Shown here piece by piece: positions 34,105-41,900 of a stretch of 64,000 bases of DNA (positions are counted from its first letter, which is position 1; every line of letters begins with the position of its first letter). The translations under genes and the position numbers were made by a program. The notes under the pieces are model-generated. The model was not told the origin of the DNA and made no database searches. It saw only the letters and a list, made by a program, of their open reading frames with translations. Origin of the DNA: Sporosarcina sp. HYO08 (GTDB lineage: Bacteria > Bacillota > Bacilli > Bacillales_A > Planococcaceae). The stretch lies in NCBI RefSeq assembly GCF_001563475.1, contig NZ_LPUT01000001.1:372001-436000 (forward strand), read 5' to 3'.

Positions 34105-34520
34105 GAATAATGGGATTGGATGTCGGAACCAAAACGGTTGGCGTTGCGATTAGCGATGCGCTTGGGTGGACAGCTCAAGGCATAGAAACAGTGAAAATCG
34201 ACGAAGACGCCGGCCAGTTCGGCATAAATCGAATCCGTGAGCTAATAGCAGAGTACGATGTGAGTGAATTTGTTGTGGGCTACCCGAAAAATATGAACAA
34301 TACGATTGGACCTAGAGGCGAAGCGTCAGAACAATATGCCGCTCTTTTAAAAGAAACATTTGGCCTGCCTGTTGTATTATGGGATGAACGCTTAACGACA
34401 ATGGCAGCTGAACGTCTGCTCATTGATGCGGATGTAAGTAGAAAGAAGCGGAAAAATGTCATCGATAAGATGGCGGCGGTCATGATCCTGCAAGGATATC
34501 TTGACTCAAAAAACAGATGA
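34101..34520 (+). CDS. ruvX: YqgF-type RNase H-like nuclease (RuvX)
   Basis: This 139-residue protein with the RNase H fold has the first Asp in [14 protein letters not shown], Glu/Asp in [18 protein letters not shown] and LWDERLTT, and the C-terminal [13 protein letters not shown]. YqgF acts in 16S rRNA 5' end maturation and has been proposed as a Holliday junction resolvase. The start is TTG, which has GGAGGG eight bases upstream and overlaps the TGA of ireB. The ATG at 34110 is the alternative. Confidence 0.92.
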   Translation: MRIMGLDVGTKTVGVAISDALGWTAQGIETVKIDEDAGQFGINRIRELIAEYDVSEFVVGYPKNMNNTIGPRGEASEQYAALLKETFGLPVVLWDERLTTMAAERLLIDADVSRKKRKNVIDKMAAVMILQGYLDSKNR

Positions 34521-34530
34521 GGTGATCAGT

Positions 34531-34821
34531 ATGGAACACGGACAAGAAACAATGACAATTGTCGACGAACAAGGTAATGAACATGTATGTGAAGTCATTT
34601 TCACATTTGACTCTGAAGAATTTGGGAAATCATATGTACTGTACCATATTTTAGGACAAGAAGATGTAGCAGATGATGAGGAAATTGAAATCCATGCTTC
34701 CTCATTCATTCCATCAGAAGACGAAGAAGATGGCGAACTTATGCCGATCGAAGATGATGCTGAGTGGGAAATGATCGAGGAAATGTTAAATACATTTTTA
34801 GCAGAAGACGAGGAAGAGTAA
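34531..34821 (+). CDS. DUF1292 family protein (YrzB-like)
   Basis: This 96-residue strongly acidic protein has the typical DUF1292 start [32 protein letters not shown] and an Asp/Glu-rich tail ([22 protein letters not shown]). The function of the family is unknown. It follows ruvX in the conserved ireB-ruvX-DUF1292 trio. GAGGTGATC precedes the ATG, and a terminator follows. Confidence 0.9.
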   Translation: MEHGQETMTIVDEQGNEHVCEVIFTFDSEEFGKSYVLYHILGQEDVADDEEIEIHASSFIPSEDEEDGELMPIEDDAEWEMIEEMLNTFLAEDEEE

Positions 34822-34838
34822 ACAAATAAATTTGCGCG

Positions 34839-34872
34839 GACGGGACGGTGCGGACCGTTCCGTCATTTTTTT
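34839..34872 (+). terminator. Rho-independent terminator after the DUF1292 gene
   Basis: GACGGGACGGT (34839-34849) pairs with ACCGTTCCGTC (34854-34864), then T7. Confidence 0.9.
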
Positions 34873-34895
34873 GTTTTATAAAGAGGTGAATTCGG

Positions 34896-36014
34896 GTGGA
34901 GAAAGGCTTGAAGAAGGAAATTATGCTAGAGCGCATGCAAAATGAAAAAAAGGAATTGAAGACGGTGCGCAAAATTGTTTTCATCATAACGCTTATCGTG
35001 TTGCTAATAGGCGTGATTGGCGGAAGTACTTTATATAAATACATAAAAAGTGCACTACAACCCCTAGATCCAAACTCCGAACAAGTCGTCGAAGTAGAGA
35101 TACCAATTGGATCGGGACTTGATACAATTTCAGCTATTCTTGAAGAAAAAGGACTTATTAAAGATGCACGCGTATTTAAATACTATGCAAAGTTTAATAA
35201 TGAGTCGGCATTTCAAGCGGGGAATTATGGCTTAACGAAAGCGATGACACCTGACGAGTTAATCAAAAGCTTGAAAACCGGAAAAGTATATAGAGAACCT
35301 CTCTTTACGATGACGGTGCCAGAAGGACTAACATTGCCAGAAATCGCGAAAATTGTCGAACAAAGAACAACTGTTACATCAGAGCAGTTTCTCGATTATG
35401 TTAATAGTCCTGAAACCATTGATAGTTTAATGGCCCAATATCCACGAATTTTGACGGAAGAAATTAAGGCTGAAAATATTCGCTATCCGCTGGAAGGATA
35501 TTTATACCCTGCAACTTATCCATTTTTTGAGGAGCATCCAACAGTTGAATTCATTGTTGACTCGATGCTGCAAGCGACTGCTTCAAACGTGACACCTTAT
35601 TTAGAGTACTTGGAAAGCGAAGAGAAGTCTGTTCACTGGTTATTAACATTTGCCTCTCTACTTGAGCGTGAAGCGACTGCGAAGGCGGATCGTGAAGTCA
35701 TCGCAAGCGTTTTTGATAATCGATTAAAGGCCGGTATGCCATTACAAACCGATCCAACGGTTCTTTATGCGCTTGGCAAGCATAAAGATCGTGTGCTCTA
35801 CAAAGACTTGGAAGTGGACAATCCTTACAATACGTATAAGTATAAAGGTTTGCCGCCAGGGCCGATTGCCGGTGCTGGAAAATCTTCGATTGACGCAGTC
35901 ATTGATCCAGCTCAAACGGAATATTTTTATTTCTTAGCGGACAAAGAAGGAAAGAATTACTTCGCTAAGACTTATGAGGAGCATTTGAAAAATCGCGCGG
36001 AACATATTGATTAA
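34896..36014 (+). CDS. mltG: Endolytic transglycosylase MltG (YceG-like)
   Basis: This 372-residue membrane-anchored enzyme has a cytosolic basic stretch, one transmembrane helix (about residues 28-48, VFIITLIVLLIGVIGGSTLY), a LysM-like part and the YceG domain with the catalytic Glu in LLTFASLLEREATAKADR (about 245), plus NRLKAGMPLQTDPTVLYALG and YNTYKYKGLPPGPI. MltG cuts nascent glycan strands and sets their length at the elongation machinery. It starts with GTG after AGAGGTGA and corresponds to yrrL. Confidence 0.93.
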   Translation: MEKGLKKEIMLERMQNEKKELKTVRKIVFIITLIVLLIGVIGGSTLYKYIKSALQPLDPNSEQVVEVEIPIGSGLDTISAILEEKGLIKDARVFKYYAKFNNESAFQAGNYGLTKAMTPDELIKSLKTGKVYREPLFTMTVPEGLTLPEIAKIVEQRTTVTSEQFLDYVNSPETIDSLMAQYPRILTEEIKAENIRYPLEGYLYPATYPFFEEHPTVEFIVDSMLQATASNVTPYLEYLESEEKSVHWLLTFASLLEREATAKADREVIASVFDNRLKAGMPLQTDPTVLYALGKHKDRVLYKDLEVDNPYNTYKYKGLPPGPIAGAGKSSIDAVIDPAQTEYFYFLADKEGKNYFAKTYEEHLKNRAEHID

Positions 36015-36046
36015 CGAAGTGCATGCTTGAAAAGAGGCATTGAAAA

Positions 36047-36685
36047 ATGATGAATACAATTGAACAATATATCGCAAGCTTAAGGATTAAAACAGATCCT
36101 TTGATTGACGAGATGGAACAATTTGCAAAAGAACATCATGTGCCCATTATGGATGCGAGCGGGATAGAGACGTTTATCGGTTTGCTGCGCATTCAACGGC
36201 CGAAATTCTTACTTGAAATTGGCAGTGCCATTGGCTATTCGGCGATTCGTATGGCGAAGGCATGTCCAACATTGCAAATTGTAACAGTAGAACGAGATGA
36301 AGAACGTTATAATCGGGCCGTTCACTATATCAAGGAAAGCAACGTGTCTGATCGGATTCAAATTATTTACGGGGATGCGCTTCTGCTGGAAGACGAAGCG
36401 ATTTTTCAAAAAACATATGATGCCTTATTTATTGATGCGGCAAAAGGCCAATACAAACGTTTTTTTGAAAAATATGCCGAAGTCGTTGCACCAGGCGGCG
36501 TTATTTACTGTGATAACTTGTTTATGCATGGCGCAGTTTTACAAGCCGACGAAGACATTCCGAGGCGAAATCGCACGATGATCCGAAACCTTAAAGAGTT
36601 TACGAAATGGATGATGGTGCATCCGGATTATGAGGTGTCGATACTACCAATCGGCGACGGAATTTTGATAGCTGTGAAAAAATAA
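36047..36685 (+). CDS. trmR: tRNA 5-hydroxyuridine O-methyltransferase TrmR (YrrM)
   Basis: This 212-residue class I SAM-dependent O-methyltransferase shows motif I LLEIGSAIGYSAIRMA (about 60), VERDEERYNRA, DALFIDAAKGQYKRFFE (about 127) and YCDNLFMHG, as in the YrrM family. TrmR methylates ho5U34 to mo5U34 in tRNA. In B. subtilis the two U32-peptidase genes for ho5U formation (yrrN, yrrO) sit between this gene and udk; here udk follows directly. Hydroxylation must come from elsewhere in the genome, for example a TrhO-type enzyme (inference). Confidence 0.88.
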   Translation: MMNTIEQYIASLRIKTDPLIDEMEQFAKEHHVPIMDASGIETFIGLLRIQRPKFLLEIGSAIGYSAIRMAKACPTLQIVTVERDEERYNRAVHYIKESNVSDRIQIIYGDALLLEDEAIFQKTYDALFIDAAKGQYKRFFEKYAEVVAPGGVIYCDNLFMHGAVLQADEDIPRRNRTMIRNLKEFTKWMMVHPDYEVSILPIGDGILIAVKK

Positions 36686-36747
36686 GATACAATAGTGAAG
36701 GCGTTCCATAGATTGGAGCGCTTTCATAAAGTTAGGGGAGTAGTAAG

Positions 36748-37386
36748 ATGGAACCAAAAAAGCCACTTGTTATTGGTATTGCGGGAGGTTCTGGATCAGG
36801 TAAGACAAGTGTTACCCATGCGATCTATGATGTATTTAAGGAACATTCTGTCGTCGTCATAGAACAGGATTATTATTATAAGGACCAGTCGCATTTGGCG
36901 TTTGAAGAGCGCCTGGCAACGAACTATGATCATCCATTAGCATTTGATACGGATTTGTTGATCGATCATATTGGAGCGTTGTTAAATCGAAAACCGATTG
37001 AAAAGCCCGTATATGATTATTCGCTTCATACACGATCTGACGAGACAATTTTAATCGAACCGCAAGATGTGCTGATTTTGGAAGGAATTTTAGTCCTGGA
37101 GGATGAAAGACTGCGTAATTTAATGGACATTAAATTATTTGTAGACACAGACGCTGATTTGCGCATTATTCGTCGAATGTTGCGTGATATTCAAGAACGT
37201 GGTCGAACGATTGAATCCGTTATTGAACAATATTTAACAGTTGTTCGTCCAATGCACAATCAATTTATCGAACCGACGAAGCGCTATGCAGATATTATTA
37301 TTCCAGAAGGTGGACAAAATGAGGTTGCCATTGACCTAATGGTTACGAAAATCAAAACAATTCTTGAATCTGGAACAAAACTATAA
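36748..37386 (+). CDS. udk: Uridine kinase
   Basis: This 212-residue P-loop kinase phosphorylates uridine and cytidine. Walker [18 protein letters not shown] is near residue 10, the substrate region [10 protein letters not shown] near 40, [12 protein letters not shown] near 60, and the LID region [16 protein letters not shown] near 150. It is the pyrimidine salvage step feeding UMP. AGGGGAG precedes the ATG, and a hairpin terminator separates it from greA. Confidence 0.95.
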   Translation: MEPKKPLVIGIAGGSGSGKTSVTHAIYDVFKEHSVVVIEQDYYYKDQSHLAFEERLATNYDHPLAFDTDLLIDHIGALLNRKPIEKPVYDYSLHTRSDETILIEPQDVLILEGILVLEDERLRNLMDIKLFVDTDADLRIIRRMLRDIQERGRTIESVIEQYLTVVRPMHNQFIEPTKRYADIIIPEGGQNEVAIDLMVTKIKTILESGTKL

Positions 37387-37419
37387 TATGATGATGACAT
37401 AAAATCTAATCAGATCAGC

Positions 37420-37459
37420 ACTATGTCGCATACGAATAAGAAAAGCGGCATAGTATTTT
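37420..37459 (+). terminator. Terminator between udk and greA
   Basis: ACTATGTCGC (37420-37429) pairs with GCGGCATAGT (37445-37454) with one mismatch, then T5. Confidence 0.7.
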
Positions 37460-37489
37460 TATGAACAGGAATATGAGGAGTGTTGTGTA

Positions 37490-37966
37490 ATGATTACTGA
37501 TAAAAAATATCCAATGACAGCGTCAGGCAAGAAAAAACTTGAAGAAGAATTAGAGTTTTTAAAGACGGTCAAGCGTAAAGAAGTCGTTGAGCGTATTAAG
37601 ATTGCACGAAGCTACGGGGACCTATCGGAAAACTCGGAATATGATTCAGCGAAAGAAGACCAAGCATTTGTAGAAGGGAAAATTTCTACGCTAGAATCAA
37701 TGATCCGCAATGCGGTTATTATTACAGAAGATGAGCTGAATACAGATGAAGTACAGCTTGGGAAAACGGTTACATTTAAAGAGTTGCCAGATGGCGATGA
37801 AGAGACATACACAATTGTCGGCTCTGCAGAAGCAAATCCAATCGAAGGCCTCATTTCAAATGATTCACCAATTGCAAAAGGCCTTATTGGAAAAGCAAAA
37901 GGCGATGAAGTAAAAATCATGACGCCGGGTGGAGAAATGTCAGTCATCATCTTAGAAATTAAATGA
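37490..37966 (+). CDS. greA: Transcription elongation factor GreA
   Basis: This 158-residue protein has the N-terminal coiled-coil finger, with tip acidic residues in [22 protein letters not shown] (about 38-59), and a C-terminal FKBP-like domain ([20 protein letters not shown]). GreA rescues backtracked RNA polymerase by stimulating transcript cleavage. It has its own strong terminator directly downstream. Confidence 0.96.
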   Translation: MITDKKYPMTASGKKKLEEELEFLKTVKRKEVVERIKIARSYGDLSENSEYDSAKEDQAFVEGKISTLESMIRNAVIITEDELNTDEVQLGKTVTFKELPDGDEETYTIVGSAEANPIEGLISNDSPIAKGLIGKAKGDEVKIMTPGGEMSVIILEIK

Positions 37967-37978
37967 TGCGAAACGTAC

Positions 37979-38005
37979 ACCGCCTTCAAAAAGAGGGCGG
38001 TTTTT
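37979..38005 (+). terminator. Terminator after greA
   Basis: ACCGCC (37979-37984) with GGCGGT (37996-38001) in a stem-loop followed by T5. Confidence 0.85.
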
Positions 38006-38096
38006 CCTTTGATCGTTAAAAAGGTGAAACTACTTTCCGATCTTCACGTCTAATACATATCGGAAAATCCGATGAAGTGAAATGGAGTGATAACGG

Positions 38097-38795
38097 ATGA
38101 AAGAAAAAGAACCTAATTTTTCAAGAGTTAGTCGAAAAAAAAGCCGGAATAATCGTCTGTTAAACATAGCCATCGGTATTGTTGCATTGCTCATCATCGT
38201 TGTGGCCTCGACTATTATTTTTGGAGACGATCAAGCAAGTGATCGAGATACTGTAAAAGAAGGTCAGACTGAAATTGTTAACAAAGCAGATGAGAAAAAT
38301 ACGAATGAAAAAACAACGGACGAACAGTCAACCGTAAAAGACGATCCGGAGCAAGCATCTAATTCCGCTAAGCAAGAAGATGCGCAAAATGATACAGAGG
38401 AAACGCAAAGCCCTACGCTTGATGGGGAAGAAGAGGAATCAGGTGAAATAGTTGAACATTTTGCATCCGATGATGAATTTGTATCCGAATCGATTACGAA
38501 TAAATCATGGGAACCGGTTGGAACTTCCCAAACTGGTGAACATGTTTCGTTATATGATGGAAGTTCAATAGATTGGCATGAAAAAAAGCAAGCCATTGCT
38601 TATGCGACGGGATATTCAGAAGAAGAAATGATTTTCTGGAAAATTAAAAATGGTGGATCTCCTCAGAAGTCGATTGGAATCGTCTCAACACGTGATCAAG
38701 CTGAAAAATATCGGGTATATCTTGAATGGGTAGATGGACAAGGTTGGAAACCAGTTCAAATGGATGTCTTAACAACATTGGATTTTAATTATTAA
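38097..38795 (+). CDS. yrrS: YrrS-like DUF1510 membrane-anchored protein
   Basis: The product is 232 residues. It has a short basic cytosolic N-terminus, one transmembrane helix (about 22-42, LLNIAIGIVALLIIVVASTIIF), a long low-complexity acidic linker rich in E, D, T and Q (45-125), and a conserved C-terminal DUF1510 domain (WEPVGTSQTGEHVSLYDG, EEEMIFWKIKNGG). YrrS in B. subtilis is a cell-division-associated protein of unclear mechanism. The extracellular linker suggests a spacer across the wall. Confidence 0.82.
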   Translation: MKEKEPNFSRVSRKKSRNNRLLNIAIGIVALLIIVVASTIIFGDDQASDRDTVKEGQTEIVNKADEKNTNEKTTDEQSTVKDDPEQASNSAKQEDAQNDTEETQSPTLDGEEEESGEIVEHFASDDEFVSESITNKSWEPVGTSQTGEHVSLYDGSSIDWHEKKQAIAYATGYSEEEMIFWKIKNGGSPQKSIGIVSTRDQAEKYRVYLEWVDGQGWKPVQMDVLTTLDFNY

Positions 38796-38835
38796 ATTTT
38801 TGGGTGCCAGACGCCCGCGTAACGGAGGAAATAAG

Positions 38836-39528
38836 ATGATCATTGGTGTAATCGGCGCAATGGAAGAAGAAGTTGAGCTGCTTCGTGAAAAAATTAACAC
38901 GTCAAAAACGACCTCTATTGGCGGTTGTGAGTTCTATGAAGGCAGTGCATTCGGACATACTGTCGTGCTTGTGAAAAGTGGTATCGGGAAAGTCAATGCC
39001 GCTGTTGCAACAACAATATTATTAGAGCATTTTAAACCGGCTGTTGTGTTAAATACAGGTTCGGCAGGTGGATTTGAACCATCACTCACTGTTGGGACAG
39101 TCGTTGTGTCAAGCGAAGTCCGACATCATGACGTAGATGTGACTGCATTTGGCTATGCATATGGCCAAGTCCCTGGCTTGCCGGCTGCGTTTGAAGCAGA
39201 TTCGAAGCTAGTAGAAACTGCTGGACAGGCAATCGATGAAGTAGGAGAACATCCACATGCAATTGGACTGATTGCTTCTAGCGATACGTTTATGAGCGAT
39301 GCTGAGCATGTTCGCCGCGTGCAAGAACAGTTTCCAACGATGATTGCTGCTGAAATGGAGGCAGCTGCGGTTGCGCAAGTATGTCACCAATTCGGTACAC
39401 CATTTGTCGTCATTCGGGCGTTGTCAGATATTGCGGGAAAAGAATCGAATATTAGCTTTGAGGAGTTTCTCCCGGTGGCGGCACGCCATTCTACTGAAAT
39501 TGTTCTTCGGACCATCTCGAAACTTTAA
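38836..39528 (+). CDS. mtnN: 5'-methylthioadenosine/S-adenosylhomocysteine nucleosidase
   Basis: This 230-residue enzyme cleaves MTA and SAH to adenine and the thioribosyl sugar in methionine salvage and the activated methyl cycle. The PNP/UDP phosphorylase fold shows GAMEEEVELL at the start (catalytic Glu), SGIGKVNAA, NTGSAGGF, AAEMEAAAVAQV (ribose-binding Glu) and the catalytic Asp in LSDIAGKESNISFEEF. The ATG at 38836 follows ACGGAGGAAATAAG; the frame upstream is not supported. Confidence 0.95.
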   Translation: MIIGVIGAMEEEVELLREKINTSKTTSIGGCEFYEGSAFGHTVVLVKSGIGKVNAAVATTILLEHFKPAVVLNTGSAGGFEPSLTVGTVVVSSEVRHHDVDVTAFGYAYGQVPGLPAAFEADSKLVETAGQAIDEVGEHPHAIGLIASSDTFMSDAEHVRRVQEQFPTMIAAEMEAAAVAQVCHQFGTPFVVIRALSDIAGKESNISFEEFLPVAARHSTEIVLRTISKL

Positions 39529-39597
39529 GCATTTCATGGTACGATACTGGTAGGAAGAGTTCCTTTTACATATCAGTGTGAGAAGGGAGTGGGGGAA

Positions 39598-39678
39598 TTG
39601 TTATTTTTAATGATGGGATCTTTCGTTTTAACGGGAATTATTACGGTTTTAATTATGAGTGAGGTTAGAGCTGATTAA
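39598..39678 (+). CDS. Putative 26-residue single-pass membrane peptide
   Basis: TTG start seven bases after AAGGGAGT; the reading frame encodes MLFLMMGSFVLTGIITVLIM followed by SEVRAD and TAA. The composition is one hydrophobic helix with a short charged C-terminal tail, like many small membrane peptides of sporulating bacilli. It lies between mtnN and a strong terminator, just downstream of the mtnN stop. I do not recognise the family. The ribosome binding site and helix support translation, but the length leaves real doubt. Confidence 0.45.
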   Translation: MLFLMMGSFVLTGIITVLIMSEVRAD

Positions 39679-39742
39679 CTTGATTCAGCGGAAGTCTCCA
39701 TATCCATAATTGGAGGACGAATGTTTAATGCATTTGATTGAG

Positions 39743-39789
39743 AGGCGTTTCCGATGCCGGGGATCCACCCGCATGGAAGCGCCTTTTTT
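39743..39789 (+). terminator. Strong terminator closing the mtnN unit, beside sigK
   Basis: GGCGTTTCC (39743-39751) pairs with GGAAGCGCC (39775-39783), with an inner pair ATGC-GGG/CCC-GCAT, then T6. Confidence 0.88.
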
Positions 39790-39842
39790 GGTCGGTATCG
39801 GGAGTTCCTCCTTATTTGGAAGCGTAGTGAAACAATATCGAA

Positions 39843-40206
39843 TTATTCGCTGTATTCATGTTTAAATAGTTGGTAGAGTTTTACGATTGCCCGTTTTTCA
39901 ATACGGGAGACATAACTTCTTGAAATGTTCAGTTGTTCGGCAATTTCTTTTTGGGTCATTGGCCGATCATCGAGCAGACCATAGCGTCGTTGGATAATTT
40001 CCAACTCCCGGTTGTCAAGCTTCCCAAGATGTCGATATAACCGTTCTTTCCGCTCTTTACCTTCCACCGCTTCGATTGGCGATTCTTCGTCAATTTGGAG
40101 CAGATCTGCAATTTGCAAAGATTGCCCATCCTTATCCATACCAATTGGGTCAAACAAGGAAACGTCTTTTTGTACTTTCTTTTGCGTGCGAAGATACATT
40201 AAAATT
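39843..40206 (-). CDS. sigK: sigK 3' segment: C-terminal half of sporulation sigma-K, separated by the skin-like element
   Basis: This segment encodes the last 120 residues of sigma-K: the end of region 2 (ILMYLRTQKKVQKDVSLFDPIG), region 3 (IADLLQIDEESPIEAVEG) and region 4 with the helix-turn-helix MTQKEIAEQLNISRSYVSRIEKRA. It has no start codon or ribosome binding site of its own. The open frame upstream of 40207 belongs to the element. Joined at the shared CGA (40207-40209 with 47013-47015), it continues the N-terminal half in frame: codon 113 is Glu either way (GAG on the N side, GAA on the C side). The arrangement corresponds to B. subtilis spoIIIC. It is functional only after excision in the mother cell. 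Confidence 0.93.
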
Positions 40207-40216
40207 TCGATTCTAA
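40200..40216. other. Attachment site at the left end of the element (sigK C-terminal side)
   Basis: Core CGA on the minus strand (40207-40209), context ATTAGAATCGAAATTTTA. Aligned with the other end by reading frame, 12 of 18 positions agree (40199-40216 against 47005-47022). Confidence 0.85.
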
Positions 40217-40238
40217 TGTCAATAGTGTTGCATGTCAA
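40210..40238 (-). promoter_or_regulatory. Outward-facing sigma-A-like promoter abutting the attachment core
   Basis: On the minus strand TTGACA (40233-40238), exactly 17 bases, then TAGAAT (40210-40215), whose last base touches the crossover core at 40207-40209. In the chromosome it points into the sigK 3' half. In the excised circle it would point across the joined site toward the small ORF and recombinase gene. The TTGACAT of the -35 is repeated 16 bases downstream. Confidence 0.6.
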
Positions 40239-40282
40239 GTCTGAAAAAATAAATAAAGACGGAAGCATTTCGCCCCGTCCCG

Positions 40283-40861
40283 TTATACGTTCATCTTGAT
40301 TTGAGATTCTTTGAACAATTCCACGCTTGTCTTTGTCGCCGACTTGACTTCTTCTTCCGTCCGCTTGTTCCGTTCACACCAATAAATGAAATCAAGATAA
40401 TCGTCAACCGACAATCCATTGACTTCCGCCAAATAGCAAAGAAGATCGTTCAATTTGTCTTCGTCGATCAATGCTTCGATTTCGGGTTCAAAAACCCAAT
40501 CAATAAAATTCTTCGAACTCTTTCTCATGTTCAACGTCCGATCAAGCGGAATAACATTTTCAATCGTCGTCCCCAAGTGCATATTTTCTAACGGAATCAC
40601 ATGTTCAAGCGAAATGTCGGTCGAATCTGTAAGGGCACACCGTCCGCCAAATCGTTCTTGAATGTCTGTCCATACTTGCGGCGGAAGATCGTTCGGCAAC
40701 GCCAACAAGCGGGCACGACGGCGTTGGTTCTTCGCTTTTAGATAATCGGGGTTCGCACGGTTGAATGCACGTTGTTTCGCCCGTTGACATTCCTTGCAAC
40801 GAGTTTTCCAATACGGATAGAATTCGGCTTCTTGTTCGCAATCCCTACAATACATTTTCAT
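40283..40861 (-). CDS. HNH endonuclease with N-terminal zinc ribbon
   Basis: This 192-residue protein has two CxxC pairs at the N-terminus (C5/C8 and C22/C25), probably a zinc ribbon, followed by a basic stretch. The HNH core has C75 in GRCALTDS, H87 in ISLEHVIPLEN, and Asn residues in NVIPLDRTLNMRKSSKNF. Similar HNH proteins occur in phages and in mobile elements beside packaging genes. A helical C-terminal third is of unknown role. AAAGGGGG precedes the ATG by ten bases. TTGACG with an AT-rich -10 candidate lies about 60 bases upstream on the minus strand. It is the only element gene at the sigK 3' side. Confidence 0.82.
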   Translation of the reverse strand: MKMYCRDCEQEAEFYPYWKTRCKECQRAKQRAFNRANPDYLKAKNQRRRARLLALPNDLPPQVWTDIQERFGGRCALTDSTDISLEHVIPLENMHLGTTIENVIPLDRTLNMRKSSKNFIDWVFEPEIEALIDEDKLNDLLCYLAEVNGLSVDDYLDFIYWCERNKRTEEEVKSATKTSVELFKESQIKMNV

Positions 40862-41130
40862 GATGATTGTTCCCCCTTTGTCGAATGAATCGGCTACATT
40901 GGTTTTATCATGGCGGCTTCATTGCGTCAAACATATAAAAAGATTTTGCGATTTAGGTTGTTAAATAACCATTCGGTAGAACTATGATATGTAACGAAGA
41001 AAATTCATTCGCAGGTTGCCGACAATTCGGGACTTGACGTTGCTTTGCCGCCGCTATCGGGAAGCGACTTTTTGTGAATCGGGATAGTGCAAAATTGAAT
41101 ACATGCTTGTGAAAGATCAAGTAATAGGTA

Positions 41131-41218
41131 TGTGAAGCCTATTTCACAACCCCATAGTGAGGCCTATTTCACATGAACTAGAACTTATTACTTGAACTAG
41201 AAAGTTCTTTAACTAGAA
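41131..41218. repeat. Tandem operator-like repeats in the element
   Basis: Two copies of GTGARGCCTATTTCAC, each with inverted GTGA/TCAC ends, start at 41132 and 41157 (25-base period). Three copies of AACTAGAA follow at 41176-41183, 41195-41202 and 41211-41218. Such clusters are typical of repressor operators or iterons. Confidence 0.7.
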
Positions 41219-41601
41219 CTAAAAGAACAAGAAAAAGACAAGAACGAAGTTCAAAAGCAAGACCATTGATTCTTCAATACTAAAATCCAAGTATTGTCGA
41301 ACCAAGCATTCTAAAGAATGCAAATAACGGATTGAAGTTCAATTTCAGTTTCGAATAAATTCCAACAAAGATAATAATAAGATACATAAAATTAGATTCT
41401 TGCCACTTCCCAATGGTGGCTCGACATAAAGGTTACCCCAAACCATACGGCGGTCATGGACATTTTGTTCACGGCTTCCGTATTTTTATTTTGTCTAAAA
41501 GGTTGTTAAATACTTACATAGCCGAATTACATTTTGAAGCGGAATTCCCGTCACTCATTCGGGAACACGGCTTCCCCAAGTTTGATCGACCAATTCGATT
41601 G

Positions 41602-41629
41602 CCCGTCTAACCAACGGGTTTTTCTTTTT
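41602..41629 (+). terminator. Terminator just ahead of the XRE gene
   Basis: CCCGT (41602-41606) pairs with ACGGG (41614-41618), then TTTTTCTTTTT. It would end a plus-strand transcript initiated in the control region. Confidence 0.65.
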
Positions 41630-41674
41630 GGTCTGATAAGTGTATTTTACTTTAATTTTAAAGGGGGCGTTATT

Positions 41675-41899
41675 ATGGACGGATTTGACGTAAAGACATT
41701 ACGACATAGTCTTGGTTTGAATCAAATGGACTTCGCACATGAAGTCGGGGTCAAGCAACAATCCATTTCAAAGGTTGAAGCGGGTGTCATGCCATTGTCC
41801 GAACGATTAGAGCAACGAATCATTTATCGGTTCGGAGTTACCGAAGTAGAGATCGACGCAATCAAGGCGTTAAGGAAAATGCGACATGGGGGTGTATAA
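41675..41899 (+). CDS. XRE-family helix-turn-helix regulator
   Basis: The product is 74 residues. The HTH_3 fold spans residues 5-60: LRHSLGLNQMDFAHEVGVKQQSISKVEAGVMPLSERLEQRI. Small Cro/CI-type proteins like this control lysogeny or maintenance genes of mobile elements. AAAGGGGGCG precedes the ATG at 41675; the upstream open frame crosses a terminator and is not used. The next gene begins two bases after its stop. The likely targets are the repeats at 41131-41218 (inference). Confidence 0.85.
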   Translation: MDGFDVKTLRHSLGLNQMDFAHEVGVKQQSISKVEAGVMPLSERLEQRIIYRFGVTEVEIDAIKALRKMRHGGV

Positions 41900-41900
41900 C

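Larger units (their letters stand above)
40862..41674. other. Control region of the element between HNH gene and plus-strand operon (no gene)
   Basis: Over 800 bases lack a supported reading frame. It holds a 13-base direct repeat AGGTTGTTAAATA (40955-40967 and 41500-41512), the operator-like repeats at 41131-41218, several short hairpins (for example TTCCCG/CGGGAA near 41545-41566) and a terminator at 41602-41629. Divergent transcription, repeats and the neighbouring XRE gene suggest a regulatory or replication control region; the function is inferred. Confidence 0.6.

Noticed and set aside
41413..41610. 65-codon plus-strand ORF in the element control region
   Set aside because: No ribosome binding site, and it ends inside a terminator stem; the composition is not protein-like.
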